Source of the DNA: Actinomycetes bacterium | GTDB lineage: Bacteria > Actinomycetota > Acidimicrobiia > Acidimicrobiales > Palsa-688 | DNA length: 64,000 nt | Reading direction: 5' to 3' | NCBI GenBank assembly: GCA_021787035.1 | Contig: JAJYMM010000202.1 | Location: 29,326 to 93,325, forward strand | Part shown: piece by piece, positions 1 to 6,973 of the stretch | Layout of the letters: each line of letters opens with the position of its first letter | Numbering within the stretch: position 1 is the first letter of the stretch | Program-made: the position numbers and the translations under genes | Notes under the pieces: generated by a model | Seen by the model: the letters and a program-made list of their open reading frames with translations, nothing else | Databases searched by the model: none | What the model was told of the DNA's origin: nothing

Positions 1-1116
1 GGCGTAGCGGCAAGCGTTGTCGATCAGCACACCGCAAAGTCGGTCGAGCCAAGCTGGGGGCGCTTTGACGAGCGCTGGGCCAGCACCGTCAGTCTCGACC
101 ACGAGGTTGACGCCGTTGCCGGCGGCCACGGGAGCGAAGCGCCCGGCGCAGCTCCCGGCCAAGGCGGCCAAGTCGACGGGCTCGTCCCCCGGAGGCGGCG
201 GTGTGGAGTCGAAGCGGGCGAGGAACAGCAGCTCTTCAACGATGTGGCGAAGGCGCTTTCCCTCGGTCCCGATCCGCGCGAGCGCCTCCCGGTACGCAGC
301 ACTGTCGCGTGTGGCCGACAGGGCGAGGCCGACCTCTGCTTGGATGACGGTGAGCGGTGTGCGCAGCTCATGGGAGGCGTCCGCAGTGAAGTCGAGCTGG
401 CGCCGCCGCGCCTGTTCGACCGGGCGTGAAGCCATAACGCCTATGGCCAGGGCGGCGAGGAACATCGCTACCACGAGGACAGGGCCGGCGACCAGCTCCG
501 CCCGGTCGACGACGGCGATCACTCGCTCGGTGTCAGCCAGGCTCTCTCCTGCTACCACCCAGCCGTTGGAACTGCGGGTCGCCAGCAGCCGGAAGTTCTC
601 GGTACCGAGCCTTACGGTGATCGGGCCCGCCACGTTGGCCCAATCGATGACCGGGAGCCCGGGGGCACTGGTACTGAGCGCGACCGCCTTGCCGGTGTCG
701 CCTACTTGCCAGATCAGTACCGGGGGGCCGTCGATGTCGCTGTCGCCGTCGCTGTCGACCTCCTTGTCGGAAGGCAGTGGCCGGCTCCCCGACGGTGCCT
801 TGCTATAGGGAAGGACCAGACCTTCTCCCGTGCTGTGAGCCTCGAAGCGTGCGACATCGTGAATCCTGTCGGCGAGCTGAGCGTCAAGCGAGCCGACCAA
901 GTGAGCACTGTCCACCACGTCGAAGGTGACGACGACCGCGACATAGAGCGCTGCCATGAGGACGGCGGCGGCCACGGCCACACGGGCGGCGTGGGCGAAG
1001 CCCGGTTGGCGTGCCCAACCCGGTGCCCATCCTCTGGACCAGCCAGATATCCGTCCCACTAATGACGGCAAGGGGCTCTCGCCCGTCAGAGCGGCTCTCG
1101 TCCAGTTGGATCTCAC
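1..1116 (-). CDS. Sensor histidine kinase, cut by window edge
   Basis: Membrane sensor kinase that would autophosphorylate and pass phosphate to the response regulator encoded just before it. Seen: an N-terminal membrane segment rich in Val/Ala (ALYVAVVVTFDVV), an extracytoplasmic stretch, a second membrane segment (LVVAMFLAALAIGVMA), then the HisKA box SHELRTPLTV with the phospho-accepting His near residue 249, and at the very edge the start of the N box (DNACRYA). The rest of the ATPase domain lies outside the window. I chose the GTG at 1116 because it overlaps the response regulator stop as GTGA, a usual sign of translational coupling. An ATG at 957 is an alternative but would shorten the first membrane segment. 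The family is certain. The stimulus is unknown; the divergent flavocytochrome genes suggest a redox or metal signal, which is inference. Confidence 0.9.
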   Translation of the reverse strand, partial: MRSNWTRAALTGESPLPSLVGRISGWSRGWAPGWARQPGFAHAARVAVAAAVLMAALYVAVVVTFDVVDSAHLVGSLDAQLADRIHDVARFEAHSTGEGLVLPYSKAPSGSRPLPSDKEVDSDGDSDIDGPPVLIWQVGDTGKAVALSTSAPGLPVIDWANVAGPITVRLGTENFRLLATRSSNGWVVAGESLADTERVIAVVDRAELVAGPVLVVAMFLAALAIGVMASRPVEQARRRQLDFTADASHELRTPLTVIQAEVGLALSATRDSAAYREALARIGTEGKRLRHIVEELLFLARFDSTPPPPGDEPVDLAALAGSCAGRFAPVAAGNGVNLVVETDGAGPALVKAPPAWLDRLCGVLIDNACRYA

Positions 1117-1781
1117 GAAGGCAGGACCCGGTAACCGACCCCGCGGACGGTTTCGATCCGGGCGTGCGCAGGAGCGAGCTTGGCCCTGAGCCGAGCCAGG
1201 TGGACGTCAATCGTGTTTGAACCGACGGCGTCGGCCTCCTGCTCCCACACATGAAGTGCGATCGAGCGGCGGTGCACGACCGCCGGCGAGCGGCGCATAA
1301 GAAGTTCGAGTATCGCCAGCTCGGTTGAGGTGAGGACCGGCCGCCCACCGGCAGCGCGCACCTCTCGGGTTGCGGGGTCGAGCTCGACGTCTCCTACTAC
1401 GAGCGTGGTCGGTTGCAGCGCCCTCGGGCGGCGCTGCAAAGCGCGCAGCCGCGCAAGGAGCTCTCCGAAGTCGAATGGCTTGACGAGGTAGTCGTCTGCC
1501 CCCTCATCGAGCCCGGCGACGCGGTCGATGGCAGCGTCCCGGGCGGTGAGCATGAGCACGGGTACCTGGTCGCGCCTTGCACGTAGGGTCCGGACTACGT
1601 CAAGGCCGGAAACCTTCGGCATGCGCCAGTCGATAATTGCGACCTCGTACTCGAACTCGCGTAGGTAGCCGAGGGCGGCGTCGCCGTCTGCGACGGCGTC
1701 CACGACGTAGCCGTGCTCCCTCAGGCCACGTTCGACCACTGACCTGAGTGCCTGGTCGTCCTCGGCGAGCAATACCCGCAT
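1113..1781 (-). CDS. OmpR/PhoB-type response regulator
   Basis: DNA-binding response regulator of 222 residues. The receiver domain (1-115) has the acidic pair EDD near residue 8, the phospho-acceptor Asp51 (AIIDWRMP), Thr79 in LTARD and Lys101 in LVKPFDF. The C-terminal winged helix (about 125-222) carries ELAILELLMRR and the typical end VRGVGYRVL. It is translated first and overlaps the sensor kinase by four bases. A longer reading frame runs upstream to 1865, but the ATG at 1781 places MRVLLAEDD exactly at the family's usual start. The gene is divergent from the ferric-reductase-like gene, and the 132-bp gap holds repeated AAGCTG half-sites, so it may control both directions. Family assignment is certain; the target genes are inferred. 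Confidence 0.95.
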   Translation of the reverse strand: MRVLLAEDDQALRSVVERGLREHGYVVDAVADGDAALGYLREFEYEVAIIDWRMPKVSGLDVVRTLRARRDQVPVLMLTARDAAIDRVAGLDEGADDYLVKPFDFGELLARLRALQRRPRALQPTTLVVGDVELDPATREVRAAGGRPVLTSTELAILELLMRRSPAVVHRRSIALHVWEQEADAVGSNTIDVHLARLRAKLAPAHARIETVRGVGYRVLPS

Positions 1782-1785
1782 AAGA

Positions 1786-1856
1786 AAGCTGCTTAGTCTC
1801 GAAGTATTAAACGAAGCTGACACCCCCAGCTTAGGCGTACACCGGACCTCGGTCCG
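1786..1856. promoter_or_regulatory. Candidate operator between response regulator and flavocytochrome
   Basis: The hexamer AAGCTG occurs at 1786-1791 and again at 1814-1819, a direct repeat 28 bp apart. The second copy is mirrored by CAGCTT at 1827-1832 with a 7-bp spacer. A second inverted repeat, CGGACC-TC-GGTCCG, lies at 1843-1856. The stretch between the first two copies is locally AT-rich (AAGTATTAAAC), as in promoters. OmpR-type regulators commonly bind direct repeats. That this regulator binds here is inference. Confidence 0.4.
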
Positions 1857-1913
1857 TGGTGCCATTAGCCGTCCTTAACCCGAGCGACAGGGTGCCTGCT
1901 TATCGTTCCCCTC

Positions 1914-3299
1914 ATGGCTGTCGCCGAGGCTCGCACACGACCGGTGCGCAAACCTAGCCGGACCGCACCTCCGGCCCGTGCCTCGCGCGCGCCCGTCCCC
2001 TGGGCCGTGACCGCTGCGGTGGTGGTCCTTGGGCTCGGTTTCGGTGCCGTGATGGCGACGGCGGTGACTACTGAGACGGTGTCGGAGCTACGCGCGGCCG
2101 GAGGGGTCGCGATGTTCCTCGGCGGCGTGGCCGGTCTTGCTGGCACGTACTTGGCACTCATTATGGTCCTGCTCGTCTCGCGGGTACCAATTGTCGAGAC
2201 CGTGCTCGGCTTCGATGGTCTCCTTCGCTGGCACCGCCGCCTTGCACCGTGGCCGATCTCGCTAATCGCCGCGCACGTCGTCCTTCTTGTGATCGCATAC
2301 GCTCAGGCGGCGAAGGCGGGCGTTTGGCACGAGGTCGGCGTCTTGGTTTCGACCTTCCCGTACATGATCTCAGCGACGATCGGTTTCGTCGCGATGATGG
2401 CGGTGGCGGCCATGTCTGCCCGCGTAATCCGCAGCAGGGTGCGCCGCGAGCGGTGGTGGGCTTTCCATCTTTTTATGTACCTCGCGCTCGCGCTGTCGTT
2501 CGCGCACATAATTGCCCTCGGCCCTTCCTTCGTCCACCATCCCCTCACCCGGCTCTTTTGGGTGCTCTTTTGGATAGCCACTGCTGGGCTCGTGATCGCC
2601 TACCGCTTCGGTCTCCCTATCGTGCAGAGCTTGCGCCACGGCCTCCGGGTCTCGGCGGTGAAGCCCGAAGGGCCCGACGTCGTTTCCATCATCCTGCGCG
2701 GGAAGCACCTCGACCGTCTCGGCATTACGGGCGGCCAGTTCTTCGAATGGCGGTTCTTAGCGCGAGGCATGTGGTGGCAAGCGCACCCCTTTACCCTTTC
2801 GGGCCGCCCCAGCGCCTCCCAGCTCCGCTTGACCGTGAAGGCTCTCGGGGATTACTCCTCTGCCGTGGCGCAGCTGAAGCCGGGCACGCCAGTCCTGATC
2901 GAGGGCCCGTACGGAGCCTTCACGGTGCACCGTCGGCGGCGCCGAAAGGCAGTCCTCATTTCGGGCGGGATTGGCGTCACGGCGATCCGTTCGCTGCTTG
3001 AGGACATGCCCCAAAACGCCGAACCAGTGGTGATCATGCGGGCGTCGACGAGAGAGGACCTCGTGCTCGCGGACGAAGTTGTCGAACTTACCGCGAACCG
3101 CAAGGGCCGCGTCTACGAATGGGTGGGGCCTCGCTCAGCCATCAAACTCGAACGCCTTGGGGAGGTCGTGCCCGACCTCAAAAAGCGTGACATCTACGTA
3201 GCCGGGCCAAAAGAATTTGTAAATGCTGTAGCAAAGGTCGTATCCAGCTTGGGAGTACCAGCTGAAGCGGTCCACTTCGAGGCGTACGAGCTGACATGA
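1914..3299 (+). CDS. Ferric-reductase-like membrane flavocytochrome
   Basis: Membrane oxidoreductase of 461 residues that would move electrons from cytosolic NAD(P)H through FAD and two hemes to the outside. Membrane helices span about residues 30-235. Two bis-His heme pairs are visible: His107/His121 in one helix and His185/His198 in another. The cytosolic half has the FAD-binding motif HPFTLSG (291-297), a flavodoxin-reductase-like core (LIEGPYG) and the nucleotide-binding GGIGVTAIRSLL segment, ending VHFEAYEL. Its stop overlaps the start of the FMN-binding protein gene by four bases (ATGA), so the two are translated together. The natural acceptor may be that flavoprotein, ferric iron or another extracytoplasmic electron carrier. 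NADPH-oxidase-like cytochromes share this fold, so the substrate cannot be fixed from sequence. Confidence 0.88.
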   Translation: MAVAEARTRPVRKPSRTAPPARASRAPVPWAVTAAVVVLGLGFGAVMATAVTTETVSELRAAGGVAMFLGGVAGLAGTYLALIMVLLVSRVPIVETVLGFDGLLRWHRRLAPWPISLIAAHVVLLVIAYAQAAKAGVWHEVGVLVSTFPYMISATIGFVAMMAVAAMSARVIRSRVRRERWWAFHLFMYLALALSFAHIIALGPSFVHHPLTRLFWVLFWIATAGLVIAYRFGLPIVQSLRHGLRVSAVKPEGPDVVSIILRGKHLDRLGITGGQFFEWRFLARGMWWQAHPFTLSGRPSASQLRLTVKALGDYSSAVAQLKPGTPVLIEGPYGAFTVHRRRRRKAVLISGGIGVTAIRSLLEDMPQNAEPVVIMRASTREDLVLADEVVELTANRKGRVYEWVGPRSAIKLERLGEVVPDLKKRDIYVAGPKEFVNAVAKVVSSLGVPAEAVHFEAYELT

Positions 3300-3826
3300 A
3301 CAATACAAGAAGGACCTTCGCTGCAGTCGCATCTGCCGTTACCGGCTTCGCCGCGGTCCTCGGCGCACATATCGCCGGTGGTTCCCCGCACCCTCTGGCG
3401 CTCGGTAGCTCCAATGCGGCCTCGGCAACCAAGTCCTCGCCCGCAACGGCATCGCCTACCACGACGTCGCCCAGCAGTTCAGGCGGGGGCGCGGTTGGGC
3501 CGCCAGCCCCGAGCAGCGCGGCAACGACATCACCTGCGCCGAGCGGCCCCACGGCTTCGGCCGTGGGGGCAAGCGAGCAGTACGGGTACGGCGTGCTTGC
3601 GGTCAAGGTCACGGTGGCGGGGAGCCATATCACCGACGTGAGCGTGGCCAACCTGCAGACGGCCGAGTCCTACTCCCAAATGATCGCTCAGCAGGTCATC
3701 CCCATACTCCGCCAGGAAGTCCTAAAGGCACAGGGCGTCCAGGTGAACTACATTTCCGGCGCCACTTACACGACCGAGGCCTACCTCTACTCCGTGCAGT
3801 CGGCGCTCAAAAAGCTCCACCTCTGA
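3296..3826 (+). CDS. Secreted FMN-binding-domain protein
   Basis: Small exported flavoprotein of 176 residues. An N-terminal hydrophobic segment with basic residues in front (about 4-27) acts as signal or anchor. A Ser/Thr/Pro/Ala-rich linker (about 30-90) follows, then an FMN_bind domain (about 95-176) starting GYGVLAVKVTV. The carboxyl part has YISGATYTTEAY, matching the SGA(S/T)xT site where ApbE enzymes attach FMN covalently to a Thr or Ser. No apbE gene is in the window. The start overlaps the upstream flavocytochrome stop. The pair is the arrangement known for flavinylated extracytoplasmic electron-transfer systems: membrane cytochrome as donor, tethered FMN as carrier. The domain is clear; the covalent flavin is predicted from the motif. 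Confidence 0.88.
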   Translation: MNNTRRTFAAVASAVTGFAAVLGAHIAGGSPHPLALGSSNAASATKSSPATASPTTTSPSSSGGGAVGPPAPSSAATTSPAPSGPTASAVGASEQYGYGVLAVKVTVAGSHITDVSVANLQTAESYSQMIAQQVIPILRQEVLKAQGVQVNYISGATYTTEAYLYSVQSALKKLHL

Positions 3827-3827
3827 C

Positions 3828-3870
3828 GGCGTTACCCCCCTTGTCCTGGACGGACGGGGAGGGTAACGCC
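3828..3870 (+). terminator. Hairpin after FMN-binding protein gene
   Basis: Perfect 10-bp stem GGCGTTACCC / GGGTAACGCC (3828-3837 with 3861-3870), starting two bases after the stop codon. It lies between convergent genes, so it could end transcription from both sides. There is no clear T tract. Confidence 0.65.
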
Positions 3871-3908
3871 TGTTGGTCCTGCGAGGGGGTCAGGGGCGCT
3901 CGGTGGTC

Positions 3909-5291
3909 TCAGTACCCCCCGTAAGCCGCGGTGGTGGTCGTCGTGGCGGCGGTGGTCGTGGTTGTGGTCGTGGGAGCACTCGTGGGAGCTGTCGTTGGAG
4001 CTGTCGTCGCCGGCTCCGGGACCGACGACACCGTCTTCCCCGCTCCGGTGACGAGCTTGCCCGCTCCGGTCACGAGCTCAAAGGTGCCACCGAAGGCCTT
4101 GATGCCGGCGCCGGAGGTCGAGCTGCTCAGGCCCTTGAAGAACAAGTAGAGCGGGTAACCGTGGTAGGTGACCTGGAAGTTCCCGTCGGGTAGGCGTGTC
4201 GACCCAAGGGCGGCAGCGTTGACTCCCGTGCCAGCGACGGGCGGCTCGGTGGTCAACACCGGAGGCCAAGCAATTGCACACTGCCCGGCACAGCTTTTCC
4301 CGGTGAAGGCGTAAGCGGTCGCGCTGGCGCCACCCGCACCGACCATGGCCATTACGTTGCCGGCAGGGGAGGTTTCTGCCTTGAGGTGGGCCGCCCCCGC
4401 GAGGTCGAACCCACTCGGGGAGACCGCGTACCAGACGCCATCGAAGGGCTGTGCGAGGACGAGGGAGCCGTTGGCTTCGTACGAAGGTGCGCCTGTTGCG
4501 AGGTCTTTGGTGAACAGGTAGAGCCGGTGGCCTGCGTAGGTGACCTGCGAGGTGCCGTCCGGCAGGCGGACCAGGCCAAGCAGCGATTTGTTGACGCCCG
4601 GGCCGGCCTGTGCTGGGCCGCTGCTAATGAGCGGTGGCCAGAACGCTTCGCATGCTCCCGTGCATGTAGTGGAGGTCGCCGTTGCCGCAGAGATGGTGTA
4701 GACGGTCTTGACCGCACCAAAAGCGGCCACCGTCCCCAGTGCCAACCCTTGTGGCGTTGGTTCAACCTGCAAATGCGCCTGGCTGGCAGCGGGGTGGCCT
4801 GCGGCCGACACGAGTTGCCAGACGCCGCCGAAAGAAGCGACGTCTTCGCCGTTGGATTGTCCGGCTGCGGTGTCTTTCAGGAAGTAGTAGAGCGGGTGCC
4901 CGTAGTAAGTGACCTGGTCACCCACGCCGGGCCGTTTCTGCACTGCCAGCTTCGCTGCGTTGACCCCAGGACCGGCGCTCACGGTGCCGCTGGTCGACAG
5001 GACTGGGGGCCATATCTTTAGGCAGAGGGCCGAAGTGCAGCCCGTCGAGGGAGCGAGGTCGCCGCTGAAGGTGTAAAGCGACAAGCCGCTCGGCCCGACG
5101 AGGACTTTCCCCTCTGCGGTCATGCGGCTCGAGACCGTTGGGGCTGCGGCCGACGCCGGCGGCGCAAGGGCGCCAAAGCCGACCAGGACCGAGCCAGTCA
5201 CGGCGGCCGCGCAAAGGGCGGTGCCGGCATTGGCGACGGCCCGGCGGACCGGTGCGGTCGCAGTTGAACACCTATGACCAAAGGCGAGCAT
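3909..5291 (-). CDS. Secreted Yx(F/W)xxD repeat protein with Thr-rich YGGY tail
   Basis: Exported protein of 460 residues with three copies of the COG4315 / Lipoprotein_15-type repeat. Each copy has an inner Y-x-F-like motif (SLYTFSGD, PLYYFLKD, RLYLFTKD, PLYLFFKG), a Cys pair before WPP (for example CTGACEAFWPP and CAGQCAIAWPP) and a GVNAA or GVNKS loop. The signal peptide ends near PPASA and has no lipobox Cys, so it is not an obvious lipoprotein. The last 50 or so residues are Thr/Ala/Pro-rich and end AAYGGY. A shorter paralogue at 27053-27628 ends in the same way. The family has no established biochemical role; Cys pairs and aromatic residues are compatible with a surface redox or binding role. 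Its position next to the flavocytochrome and FMN protein supports that only by context. Confidence 0.85.
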   Translation of the reverse strand: MLAFGHRCSTATAPVRRAVANAGTALCAAAVTGSVLVGFGALAPPASAAAPTVSSRMTAEGKVLVGPSGLSLYTFSGDLAPSTGCTSALCLKIWPPVLSTSGTVSAGPGVNAAKLAVQKRPGVGDQVTYYGHPLYYFLKDTAAGQSNGEDVASFGGVWQLVSAAGHPAASQAHLQVEPTPQGLALGTVAAFGAVKTVYTISAATATSTTCTGACEAFWPPLISSGPAQAGPGVNKSLLGLVRLPDGTSQVTYAGHRLYLFTKDLATGAPSYEANGSLVLAQPFDGVWYAVSPSGFDLAGAAHLKAETSPAGNVMAMVGAGGASATAYAFTGKSCAGQCAIAWPPVLTTEPPVAGTGVNAAALGSTRLPDGNFQVTYHGYPLYLFFKGLSSSTSGAGIKAFGGTFELVTGAGKLVTGAGKTVSSVPEPATTAPTTAPTSAPTTTTTTTAATTTTTAAYGGY

Positions 5292-5449
5292 GATCGAATT
5301 ATCCTCCCGGGTTTACCTACAGCGCGTGCTTAGGCCTACCTACGTGTAGCCCGCTGCAACGGATTCGAGCCACTGGCTATCGGCCGGTTTCACCTGGAGG
5401 CGAACGCGCGATAGCGGGTGCGGCAACGGCGGGGCCGGCCCGCCGTCGT

Positions 5450-6898
5450 TCAGCCCGAGACCGGGGCGCCCGGGAGGAGCACCTCGAAGAAATCGCGTGC
5501 TTCAAGTACTGGCGGGAGGTAGCGGTCCGCCGAGCGTTGCATCTCGGGGTAAAGCTTGGTGCCGGTCACATTGAGAGGGTTGCCGGCCGCATGAGAATAG
5601 AAGTTGAACGTGACCCAGTAAGGGTTCATGTCAAGGGTCATTGCCCTGACCGCCCCGGCGCGCTGGAGCGACTCGGCGAGGGTCTTGGCCGTAAGCGCTG
5701 GTCCCGCGACGTAAACAAGCGCGCCGTCGGCCGTGACGCCGACACCGCTGCGGGGCACGACCGCCCCTCCTCCCAGGGTGTAGCCCCAGATGGCGTTGTC
5801 GGTGTAGGTAGCCGATGGCGCTATCTGGCCGTTGTTGACGAGCAGGACGAGGTTCTGCAGGACGGAGGCCACGCCCGGGCCCATGTTCACCTGAGTCCCC
5901 CAGGCGCCGATGTTGACCTGGCCGTCCTTGTAGATGACGAACGAGGCCGCCCCCTTCACCAGCGGTACAGCGACCTTGCCTTCCGCGTAGAAGCCCCCCT
6001 TGGCATTGGAGAAGAGGAAGCCCCCGTTGAAGGCGGCCACGAGGTAGGGCAACTCGGCGTCAGTCACATAGGGCGGGTGCGCCCACTTGCCGCCCGGCTC
6101 GAGCTGGCCGGGCACAAGCTGTATGCGCAACAATTTCGGGTCCATCCACACGGCCGAGGTGATCTCGCTCGTGTAGATCTTGTCTGCCCTGAACTGCGCC
6201 ACGTACATGGCCGGGACGCCGTCCACGAGCGGGCCGGTTGGTTGCCACTGCCCTTCTCCCGGTAGCGCCGGCTGTACGACGAGGGGGACAGGCGATGGCG
6301 GGGCCAGGCCGGGACGCGCGGTCGTGGTGGGCGCCGGTGTCGTCGTGGTAACGGGGTTATTTGTGGCGGTGGGGCTCGGTGCGGTGGTCGTTCTCGGAGT
6401 CGTCTTGGCACCCGATGTGGCAGGGCGCGGCGGGGACGTTGCGGCGGACGGCCCGTTGGCGCTCACCGGGCCGGCTGCCACCGTCCCGGGGATCTTGTTG
6501 AGGCCCTTGGGCTGCCCACCTTTGGGAGGGGCCTTGAGGGAGTAGTACATCTGCTCGAACTGCTTCGCGAGCCATCCGGCATGGTTGGCGCGCAGCCAGT
6601 CGGCCCACTTGGCCTCGAAGCTGATGTTGCCTGGCGACATCGCCGCTCCCACAAACGAGACCCCCACTAGCACGCCGAGCAGGGCCGGGATGACCAGCAA
6701 GTACCGCCGGCGCCGGCGCCGGCTGGCTCGGCCGTCGCCGTGTTGGGACGCGCCGCGCCTCAGCGCGCCCTTGGGCGCGTGCTGGACGGGGGGGCCCTGG
6801 TAAGGGGGCCTACGGGGGGGCCGTGCCGGCCCTGACATCACGGGAGGCAAGATAGTCGACCTGTCGAGTTTCCTCGCATCGCGGCCATCTTTGGCCAA
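5450..6898 (-). CDS. Membrane-anchored phosphodiester-glycosidase-like protein
   Basis: Protein of up to 482 residues. The N-terminus is basic and Pro-rich, followed by one membrane segment (YLLVIPALLGVLVGVSFVGAA, about 67-87), a Thr/Pro-rich linker and an extracytoplasmic C-terminal domain (about 215-475). That domain resembles the phosphodiester glycosidase (NAGPA-type) fold: AAFNGGFLFSNAKGGFY, the basic SFVIYKDGQVNIGAWG strand, GVGVTADGALVYVAG and ALTLDM near the expected active-site region. NAGPA enzymes remove GlcNAc from phosphodiester-linked sugars, but most bacterial members have unknown substrates. The reading frame begins at a TTG (6898); an in-frame ATG at 6838 is an alternative start. 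A degenerate piece of the same family appears near 12.6 kb. Domain assignment is from motif resemblance. Confidence 0.75.
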   Translation of the reverse strand: MAKDGRDARKLDRSTILPPVMSGPARPPRRPPYQGPPVQHAPKGALRRGASQHGDGRASRRRRRRYLLVIPALLGVLVGVSFVGAAMSPGNISFEAKWADWLRANHAGWLAKQFEQMYYSLKAPPKGGQPKGLNKIPGTVAAGPVSANGPSAATSPPRPATSGAKTTPRTTTAPSPTATNNPVTTTTPAPTTTARPGLAPPSPVPLVVQPALPGEGQWQPTGPLVDGVPAMYVAQFRADKIYTSEITSAVWMDPKLLRIQLVPGQLEPGGKWAHPPYVTDAELPYLVAAFNGGFLFSNAKGGFYAEGKVAVPLVKGAASFVIYKDGQVNIGAWGTQVNMGPGVASVLQNLVLLVNNGQIAPSATYTDNAIWGYTLGGGAVVPRSGVGVTADGALVYVAGPALTAKTLAESLQRAGAVRAMTLDMNPYWVTFNFYSHAAGNPLNVTGTKLYPEMQRSADRYLPPVLEARDFFEVLLPGAPVSG

Positions 6899-6973
6899 GC
6901 ACCTTGCCGGAGCATGAACCCCGCGAGGGGGGGTTCACCATGACTTCAGGTCGTTTGAATTAGCCTCGAAGCG

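Noticed and set aside
17..808. 263-codon frame on the plus strand at the left edge
   Set aside because: It is antisense to the sensor kinase, whose HisKA and N-box motifs are on the minus strand; the plus-strand product is Ser/Arg-rich with no domain.
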